DNA of 64,000 nucleotides from Sporisorium sorghi. Its lineage: Eukaryota > Basidiomycota > Ustilaginomycetes > Ustilaginales > Ustilaginaceae. Location of the stretch: NCBI GenBank assembly GCA_023212695.1, contig JALCCG010000038.1, positions 49,868 to 113,867 on the forward strand, written 5' to 3'. The position numbers and the translations under genes were made by a program. Every line of letters begins with the position of its first letter. Within the stretch, counting starts at the first letter, position 1. Of the stretch, positions 57,880-64,000 are shown piece after piece. Under the pieces are notes generated by a model. The model saw only the letters and a program-made list of their open reading frames with translations. It made no database searches and was not told the origin of the DNA.

Positions 57880-60419
57880 CTCTTCTCCTGCTTATCCAGC
57901 ATCAAGTTGACACTGTTCACCGCCCTCCAAATAGGGAAACTCAACTTGTACTCCAACTTGCAACCCTCATGCTCCGACGGCAGCACATCCACCACATAGC
58001 TGCCCATCTTCTTGCTCTTCAACAACTCCCCAAACTCGCCCGGCACATTGTCCAAGATCGGATAGTGGTGCGCGATCAAAAACGCCAAATCCTTCAGCTG
58101 CGCCTTCAACACGGTGCGCTCCTCAATGTGCGGCCTGATGGACAGCAGGCCATCCGAGATGATTCGCCACTTGCACTCGAGCGTGCCGTCGCGGCCGGCG
58201 TCTTGTCTGCCGAGGCTCTTGATGCCGCAGTTGATGAGGCGGAGCGAGATGGGGTTCATGTGCGGGTGGTTGCCGCGGCCGGGTCCGCCGCCGGTGATGA
58301 CGGCGCGTGCGGTGGTCGAGGTGAGGTAGACCGATCGGAGCGGCTGGTGGTCTTCGTTGCGCACGAGCAGGTTGCGCAGCGGGAAGGTGTCTTTGAGGTC
58401 GAAGAACTTCTTGCATGCCTGCACCTGGTCGTTCGAGGGAGGGATGTAGGCGAACGGGTCTTCTTTGTAGGGCAGACCGCCAGGGATGCCATGACCTTCT
58501 GAGACTTGTTTTTGCTGAGCGGCTTTGCGTGCACGATCGGCGGCATGCTTGTCTTCCTTGACGTTGGTGCCCTCGGCTGCTGCCTCGTCCACCTCAATCG
58601 GCTCGGTCTCGTCCACACCAGCAGCAGTAGCAGCGCCATCGTCCTCCTTGAGCTTCTTGGCAGCGGGCTGAGCACCATCCGCATCAGCTGCTTCGGGCGA
58701 AAGCTCGCGCTTGACAGCATTGGTAAGCGACTCGCCGTCGGGTCGCTGTGCGTCGAGGTGGTCCATAGCACGGATCATACCAGCAGCCATGCCCTCGTCG
58801 TCCGGGTTGCCCACCTTTTCGAGCAACGCCACGAAGAATCCACCCGTGTCCTGCAGGTGAGGGTAGAGACGCATGCAGTGCTGGATGCCGAGCGCCCCCT
58901 CGTCGCCTTGGGGCCAGAGCGTCTTGGGCGTGCGCGAGGCGAGGTCGGCGTCGAGCTCGTTGAGCTGCTCCCAGTCGTTGATCCATGCGATCTCGGGCAG
59001 ACGGTCGCGGTACTCGGCAGAACCGATCTCGGGTTGAGCCGCTGTCTCGTTTGCCTGCTGCTGCTCCTCCTCAGCAGCAGCAGTCTCGTCCACTTCACCC
59101 TCTGCGTCCTTCATCTCGGCATCGACAAGCTCGCCCTCTCCATCAGCAGCAGCAGCATCGGCAGCGTCCACGGCAGCAGCCTTGGCCGCCTTCTCCTTGG
59201 CGTACTTGGACTTGCCGAACAGGTGAGCGCCGCGGCCAGGCGCAGCCCTCCAGGTGGTGAGACCCGGTCGTCGAACCAGCTCGGGCAGCTTCGAGCTGCA
59301 GTCGACGATGCGCACCTTACCCTCGAAGCGTCGCAACGCCTCGGCGACAACAGCCTCGTTCTCGATGGGGTTCATGGAGCACGTCGAGTAGACGAGGCGG
59401 CCGCCCTCACGAAGCTGGTTGAGACCACGCATGAGGATCTTGAGCTGCAGGGCGTGCAGGCCGACGGCGTTGTTAGGCGTCCATTCCTTCCAGATGGGCA
59501 CGTTCTTGCGGATGGTGCCGTCGCCGGAGCAGGGCACGTCGGCAAGGATGCGGTCGTACTTCATGGCGGTCTGGATGACCTCGGCGCCCTCGTCGGCAGC
59601 CTTCCAGGGAACCTGAATGGACTGGTAGTTGGAAGCGTCGAGGTTGGTGACGAGCAGGTTGGGCGAAGGGAGACGCTGCGACTGGTGGACGAGCATGTGG
59701 GCGCGCTTGGTGTCCGAGTCGTTGGCAATGACGAGACCCGTGGGCATGGGGTTGTAGGCGCTGGGAGCCGAGGTGAAGGGCGAGTGGAGCGACTCGATCA
59801 GCTGCGCCGTCTTGGAACCAGGAGCGGCGCACATGTCCAGAACAAGGTGGTGGGGCTGCACATCCAAAAAGAGGGGAGGAAGCATCGAGACAGCCTCCTG
59901 ACGGCTGATGGAGCCGACGTCGGTCTCGTGAACGAGGAACTGGTGGAAGCGCTTGAACTCGGGCGACTTGCGGATGACGTTCTTCTTGGTGTTGAGGTGC
60001 CACCCGAGCCCATCGGGGTACCAAGGCAGGTTCTTCGGAGGGTCGACCTTTTCGCCATCAAAGGTGACATTCGACAGGAAAGGAATGTAGATGTCCTGGA
60101 GCGCCTTGAGCAGCTGTGGTGTAGTCTCCTTGCCGGCAGTGAGTCGGAAAGTGGTGGGCAAGGGCGTGCGCAGGTACTCCATGAACGTGGCCCACTCGGA
60201 AGGGTCGACGATGCCCTGGTCGAGGTAGTAGGCCTCGAGACGAGCGTTCTTCTGGTCGCTGGAGAAGTACGACTGTCGCGGTCCCTGACCGTTGCTGCCA
60301 CCACGTCCGCCACCACGGCCTCCTCCTCCTCCTCCTCCTCCTCCGCGGCCCCGTCCTCCGCCACGACCACGACCACGACCGCCACCTCGTCCTCCTCCAC
60401 GGTTACCGCCACGAGCCAT
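57876..60419 (-). CDS. NCL1: tRNA (cytosine-5) methyltransferase Trm4/Ncl1 (NSUN2 type), possibly fused to URA5 by splicing
   Basis: 847 residues if the intron at 57760-57879 is retained; ATG at 60419. With that intron spliced, the exons 60419-57880 and 57759-56847 would encode 1150 residues ending in Ura5. The Rossmann-fold m5C methyltransferase core shows DMCAAPGSKTAQLIE (motif I, about 195), DVPCSGDGTIRKN (motif IV Cys, about 293) and YSTCSMNPIENEAVV (motif VI catalytic Cys, about 343). Trm4 methylates C34, C40, C48 and C49 of nuclear tRNAs using SAM. Unusually, residues 3-40 form a Gly-Arg-rich RGG box not usual in yeast Ncl1. An acidic low-complexity insert (about 405-450) follows the catalytic domain. 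It diverges from CDC73, with 439 bp between. Confidence 0.92.
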   Translation of the reverse strand: MARGGNRGGGRGGGRGRGRGGGRGRGGGGGGGGGRGGGRGGSNGQGPRQSYFSSDQKNARLEAYYLDQGIVDPSEWATFMEYLRTPLPTTFRLTAGKETTPQLLKALQDIYIPFLSNVTFDGEKVDPPKNLPWYPDGLGWHLNTKKNVIRKSPEFKRFHQFLVHETDVGSISRQEAVSMLPPLFLDVQPHHLVLDMCAAPGSKTAQLIESLHSPFTSAPSAYNPMPTGLVIANDSDTKRAHMLVHQSQRLPSPNLLVTNLDASNYQSIQVPWKAADEGAEVIQTAMKYDRILADVPCSGDGTIRKNVPIWKEWTPNNAVGLHALQLKILMRGLNQLREGGRLVYSTCSMNPIENEAVVAEALRRFEGKVRIVDCSSKLPELVRRPGLTTWRAAPGRGAHLFGKSKYAKEKAAKAAAVDAADAAAADGEGELVDAEMKDAEGEVDETAAAEEEQQQANETAAQPEIGSAEYRDRLPEIAWINDWEQLNELDADLASRTPKTLWPQGDEGALGIQHCMRLYPHLQDTGGFFVALLEKVGNPDDEGMAAGMIRAMDHLDAQRPDGESLTNAVKRELSPEAADADGAQPAAKKLKEDDGAATAAGVDETEPIEVDEAAAEGTNVKEDKHAADRARKAAQQKQVSEGHGIPGGLPYKEDPFAYIPPSNDQVQACKKFFDLKDTFPLRNLLVRNEDHQPLRSVYLTSTTARAVITGGGPGRGNHPHMNPISLRLINCGIKSLGRQDAGRDGTLECKWRIISDGLLSIRPHIEERTVLKAQLKDLAFLIAHHYPILDNVPGEFGELLKSKKMGSYVVDVLPSEHEGCKLEYKLSFPIWRAVNSVNLMLDKQEKR

Positions 60420-60858
60420 ATTTGCTTTTGAGAATAGTTCGAGGCTGCAGGAAGTGTTTGCACCGGATCTGAGCTGAGTAGTAGATGCACAGATGTCGGC
60501 GGCCTCGATCAAGCTTGGAGTAGGTGATGATGGCGGAAGGAAGAGAGAATGCTCGACAGTGACCAGAAAAAGGACCCTTTTTTTTTGGCTGAAAAGTGCT
60601 TTTTTTGGAAGGGAAATTTTGTAATTTTCTTCTTAGAATCAATCGGGCACAAAGCGAACAAATCGGGAGACGGATCCGAGATGTTGGAAAGTTGCATTTC
60701 ATGCGCTTTGGAGCGTGCTTTCGACACTTTCAATCTTCTTGTCCTCTCTTCACCTTCTCCGCGCACTCGACTCTCGCTAGTCTCGGATCAAGCTCGCTCA
60801 GCATTCAGGATATAGAACTGGGATTGCGCGTTCATCCTAGAAAACGCCCACATCGACC
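60420..60858. promoter_or_regulatory. Divergent promoter region of NCL1 and CDC73
   Basis: 439 bp between divergent ATGs. T- and A-rich short runs lie at 60577-60610. The NCL1 frame is open upstream to 60512 but has no ATG there. No gene seen. Confidence 0.45.
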
Positions 60859-62280
60859 ATGGCTGCCGCTGCGTCGTCGTCGTCGTCGTCGTCGGCAGGC
60901 GCTACGGACGCGCTCGACCTGATCCGATCCTCCATCAGGAACGCAGCCAACCCCTCGGACCCTCTCGCATCGATCCAGCTCTTTGACGACCAATCCGCAC
61001 CAGTCACTTCCATACTTCAAGCATCCACGCTCAAAATCGGCGATGTATCGCTCAGCAAGACGGCGACAACGCGTCTGGCACGCTCACGAGACGGACTAGC
61101 AGCTCGACTGTCTTCCGGCAACCCGCCACACCCGGACACGGAGCCTTCGTTCTTCTACGACTGCGAGGCGGTGATCCTCGCGCTGCAGGCACGCGATGAG
61201 CGTCCCGGTGCCTACCTCGCACAGGCGGCCACGGCCAAGGTGGCATCATTTCCCACGCTCGACCGAGCAGCGATCCTCGACTACCTGCTCGGCAAGCGCG
61301 ATGACTGGGCCGGTGTGCTCAAACAGTCCGACCTCTCCTCCGCAGCGTCAGCGGCGACCGGTGCCTCAGCCCTCGCTGCCACCAGCCAACAAGCTGCAGC
61401 GACCGCGGACGCACACGGCGTCAAACGGCCGTACAAGGTCAACGCGCAGGACGTCGAGTACGTCAAACGCGTCAAGACGCAGTACGAAGTGGTGCTGCGC
61501 ACGAGGAACGATGCGCTGCGCGGCAACATTGCCGGCCTGGCAGGCGGAGCGGCGGTCTCGCGCGTGGCTGGGTCCAAAGTGGCCGATTTCGAAAACTTCC
61601 GTCGTCTGTTCTCGGCCAAGGTGGAAGCGGCGCGGAGGTTGGCGGGTAAAGGTGCGCCGCCGGGCAGCGTGCAGCAGGTGGGTCGGGCGGGTGTGTTGGC
61701 GAGCGGTCAGGTGCGCAAGCAGCGCGCGCAGGACCCGATCGTGGTCCTCTCGAGCTCGCCGACGAGCTTGCTGAACATGTTCAACATCAAGCAGTTCTTG
61801 GAGGAGGGTATTTTCGTCCCGCCGGAAGACGCGCGGCAGCGCGCGCGCGGCGTGGCGGACCTCGTCGTCTCGATCACCAGCCGCGGCGGCACGGCGACGC
61901 AGGGCGGCGCGACGGGTGTGGGTATCGGGCGCCGCATCCTGGTGGTCGACAGCGCAGAGGCCGTAACGCGCTTGGGTGGTTCGAGCGCCTCGGCGCCCGG
62001 TGCGGACCCGTGGAACCGCGTCATTGCCGTGTTCACCACCGGCCAGGCGTGGCAGTTCAAGACGTACAGGTGGAGCGAGCCGAGGGAGCTGTTCAAGAAC
62101 GTCATGGGCGTGTATGTGCGCTGGCACAACGAACCGCAGAACCCGAATGTTAGGGATTGGAATGTGGTGGAAGTGCAGGTAGATCGTACGAAGAGGCACA
62201 CGGACAAGCAGGCGGTCAGCCACTTTTGGCGCCAGCTCGAGTCGTGGACGCAGCGACGCAAGCCGCATCTGATTGCCTAG
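60859..62280 (+). CDS. CDC73: Cdc73/parafibromin, Paf1 complex subunit
   Basis: 473 residues, single exon, ATG at 60859 (GACCATGG). After an Ala/Ser tract (GTC/TCG repeat near 60874-60895), the N-terminal half has the Cdc73 features LKIGDVSLSKTATTRL, PSFFYDCEAVILALQARDERPGAYLAQAA and YVKRVKTQYEVVLRTRND. The C-terminal 170 residues form the Ras-like Cdc73 domain: QDPIVVLSSSPTSLLNMFNIKQFLEEGIFVPP, PWNRVIAVFTTGQAWQFKTYRW, KNVMGVYVRWHNEP and HFWRQLESW. It links the Paf1 complex to RNA polymerase II and histone modification during elongation. Length is close to yeast Cdc73 (393) plus linkers. It converges on the next gene, with 290 bp between. Confidence 0.94.
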   Translation: MAAAASSSSSSSAGATDALDLIRSSIRNAANPSDPLASIQLFDDQSAPVTSILQASTLKIGDVSLSKTATTRLARSRDGLAARLSSGNPPHPDTEPSFFYDCEAVILALQARDERPGAYLAQAATAKVASFPTLDRAAILDYLLGKRDDWAGVLKQSDLSSAASAATGASALAATSQQAAATADAHGVKRPYKVNAQDVEYVKRVKTQYEVVLRTRNDALRGNIAGLAGGAAVSRVAGSKVADFENFRRLFSAKVEAARRLAGKGAPPGSVQQVGRAGVLASGQVRKQRAQDPIVVLSSSPTSLLNMFNIKQFLEEGIFVPPEDARQRARGVADLVVSITSRGGTATQGGATGVGIGRRILVVDSAEAVTRLGGSSASAPGADPWNRVIAVFTTGQAWQFKTYRWSEPRELFKNVMGVYVRWHNEPQNPNVRDWNVVEVQVDRTKRHTDKQAVSHFWRQLESWTQRRKPHLIA

Positions 62281-62570
62281 TCGATTGGCCGTACAAGTGC
62301 TTTGCTCTTTGTTGCCTCTTTACTCTCTACCATTACGAACAAGCAAAACTCCAATGTACTTCTAGAATCAGCGCACGGTTATGTTTCGCGCAACGGTCTG
62401 CTCTGCCGTCGAGTGCAAGAACGATACTCACAGAGGACGAGGCGCCGCGCTCACTTGCAGGCTGTTTGAACGTGTGACGGACGAAGAGGGATATATATGA
62501 GATTTCCAGTACACAAGCCAAAGTTGCAAATCCAAGAACACTTCCATGCAAGCCAAATGAAACGAGAGAA

Positions 62571-63404
62571 TCACCGACGAAGCAGCCGAGCCGAACGACC
62601 AAGGGCCACCGGTGGCGGACTGCCATCTTCGCCGGACCTGTTGCCACGCGATGAAGCGACGCGCGTGGGACCCTTGTCCTCCTCGCCGCCCATCCCCACC
62701 GCCGCCGCCGCCGCCGCCGCCGCCGCTGCTGCTGCTGCTGCTGCTGCTGGAGCTGGCATCTCATCCGCACCCGTGTCGTTCCCCGCGACATCATCGCCGC
62801 CGGGCTGCTTGGCGCGGTCGGTAGTCGCCGGGTCCGCGGCGAAGCTGTAGTACTCGCGACTGTACTTGTCGACCTGCCATAGTCCGGTTGATGCGTCCCA
62901 CTGGGCGCCGCGCTGGCGCCGTGCCCATACGAGCAGGCTGTTCCACCCCGCCGATGATGTGGCTGCTTTTGAGAGTTCGACGGTCTGGTCCTCGGCGCGG
63001 TCTACGTCGAGGAACGGTAGCGTGGGCGAGTTGCCGCGCTGGCGTGGGTCGGGCAGCGCGGCGTCCCCACCGGTGGAAGCGTCGGGGTTGGGTGCGTCTG
63101 CTGCCGGTGCCGCTGGTGTTGTCGTGGTTGCCGATGTGGCTGCAGGGTCTGTGTTGGAGCTGGTGGACGGCAGCGCAGCAGGGGCGGTGGAGGCGGCCGA
63201 AGCGTCCGCCGTAGCAGCAGCGGCTACATTGGCACCAGCGCTAGGCTCCCCCGTTGCAGCACTGCCATCTACCGTCGCACCGGCCGCTAGCCGCTTCGCC
63301 TCTTCCTTGGCCCGCGCTGACGGAGGCAAGTAGCTGTTCGAGTAAGGTTCCACCTTGGGCACGCGTATCAACACGTCGCGCGGCGTGGTCCGGACCGCGG
63401 GCAT
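62571..63404 (-). CDS. Unrecognised protein with an aromatic-rich central segment and an alanine tract
   Basis: 277 residues, ATG at 63404. I do not recognise it. The N-terminus (MPAVRTTPRDVLIRVPKVEP, then YSNSYLPPSARAKEEAKRLA) is basic and looks conserved rather than random. An Ala/Thr/Ser-rich linker follows. Residues about 150-190 (GWNSLLVWARRQRGAQWDAS, LWQVDKYSREYYSFAAD) are rich in Trp and Tyr and probably folded. The C-terminal part contains a pure alanine tract encoded by GCC and GCT repeats (62697-62755). No signal peptide or membrane segment. It may be a small fungal family protein; function unknown. Confidence 0.6.
   Translation of the reverse strand: MPAVRTTPRDVLIRVPKVEPYSNSYLPPSARAKEEAKRLAAGATVDGSAATGEPSAGANVAAAATADASAASTAPAALPSTSSNTDPAATSATTTTPAAPAADAPNPDASTGGDAALPDPRQRGNSPTLPFLDVDRAEDQTVELSKAATSSAGWNSLLVWARRQRGAQWDASTGLWQVDKYSREYYSFAADPATTDRAKQPGGDDVAGNDTGADEMPAPAAAAAAAAAAAAAAAAVGMGGEEDKGPTRVASSRGNRSGEDGSPPPVALGRSARLLRR
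62697..62755. repeat. GCC/GCT trinucleotide repeat encoding an alanine tract
   Basis: A GCC run followed by a GCT run on the plus strand; on the minus strand the reading frame of the 277-residue protein gives Ala throughout. Likely length-variable between strains. Confidence 0.8.
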
Positions 63405-63865
63405 CCTCGTCGAGAACAGGCGAAATGCAGCGAAAAGGGAGCCAGCTGCAGAAAGATCCGTGGGACAGCGGCGAAAAATGCGATGAATCAGCCCACTCTC
63501 GGAAGATGCCGATGGTGGGACCCGCGCAGCGTGGGAATCTGGTGGGGACGTTGCTCGACAACGTGTGCGCTGGCCTGGAGCTTGTCGGTGTGGTTGTCGG
63601 GTGCAGAGATGAGAGAGTCTCGTAAGCGTGTGTCGGTATCTCCGTGTGGATGTGGTTGCTGTGTTGCTGTGCTGCTCGTTGTCGAGTGTCGATCGTCGAC
63701 AAGATCACGATGAGGTGCGGAGATAGATGATTGCCAACTGTCGAAAAGTCGCGTCGGCTGTCGATCCTGAACTGTGTGCCTTTTTCTTCGTCAAGATCAA
63801 TTCATCTTGCTCAAAAAATCATCTTGCTCAAAAAGGCTCACGAAATTGAGGCACTGAAAAGCCGG

Positions 63866-63928
<63 letters not shown>

Positions 63929-64000
63929 AAAGAAAAAAAAAATAGGCTTTTTTTTTTTCTTGAATGTTTTGAAAAGCCCCCCAGCATTCCTTTCGTTTCA
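63405..64000. other. Right-end intergenic sequence with a 62-bp poly(A) tract
   Basis: It should hold the promoter of the minus-strand gene ending at 62571. At 63866-63927 there are 62 consecutive A residues, then AAAGA(10)-type and T11 runs. No gene seen. Confidence 0.5.

Noticed and set aside
58506..60431. 641-residue plus-strand open frame over NCL1
   Set aside because: Antisense shadow of the methyltransferase; its composition mirrors the NCL1 codons and its end is a low-complexity Ser/Thr run opposite the RGG box.
1..64000. CRISPR arrays, rRNA genes, secondary-metabolite clusters, bacterial operons
   Set aside because: None is visible; gene structure, spliceosomal introns and a Pol III tRNA gene with internal promoter are eukaryotic.

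Overview
The window looks like nuclear DNA of a basidiomycete smut fungus (Ustilaginomycotina, probably Ustilaginales). The reasons are long, mostly intron-free genes with GC-rich codon use, short intergenic spaces, and several protein architectures known from Ustilago (a subgroup-I G-alpha, a Pot1 with a large N-terminal extension, a very long ABC-B transporter). I could not search a database, so the assignment rests on recognised motifs and on what I know of the families.

Layout. 0-16.5 kb: UTP13 (+), mitochondrial tyrosyl-tRNA synthetase (-), a nucleostemin-type GTPase (-), threonine dehydratase ILV1 (+) and a 2060-residue ABC-B transporter (-). 16.5-18.8 kb: non-coding DNA with a 517-bp MITE-like element that has 103-bp terminal inverted repeats and TA ends. 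18.8-31 kb: an LRR protein (-), mitochondrial EF-Ts (+), POT1 (-) and a zf-4CXXC_R1 chromatin protein (+). 32.9-43.2 kb: TSC1/hamartin (+), sphingosine-1-phosphate lyase (-), a six-exon aldo-keto reductase (+) and lysyl-tRNA synthetase (+). 43.2-47.6 kb: a gene-poor segment with an intron-containing tRNA-Arg(UCG), a diverged direct repeat and two doubtful ORFs. 47.6-51.5 kb: a Jen1-type carboxylate transporter (+) and a G-alpha subunit (-), the latter flanked by a 53-bp duplicated motif. 53.7-63.4 kb: glutaminyl-tRNA synthetase (+, one intron), orotate phosphoribosyltransferase URA5 (-), the tRNA m5C methyltransferase NCL1/TRM4 (-), CDC73 (+) and an unrecognised protein (-). The window ends in a 62-bp poly(A) tract.

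The genes are mainly housekeeping: ribosome biogenesis (UTP13, nucleostemin), translation (TyrRS, LysRS, GlnRS, EF-Ts, tRNA-Arg, Trm4), amino-acid and pyrimidine synthesis (ILV1, URA5), sphingolipid turnover (DPL1), growth signalling (TSC1, G-alpha), chromatin and transcription (zf-4CXXC_R1, CDC73) and telomere protection (POT1). No biosynthetic cluster, CRISPR array or autonomous transposon is visible.

The most unusual observation is at 56.8-60.4 kb. Splicing a 120-nt intron at the NCL1 stop codon would join NCL1 in frame, through 50 open codons, to the complete URA5 reading frame, predicting a 1150-residue methyltransferase-phosphoribosyltransferase fusion. Retaining the intron would give separate proteins. 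Other points of interest are the MITE, the extra N-terminal domain of POT1, and two in-frame starts in lysyl-tRNA synthetase suggesting dual targeting.
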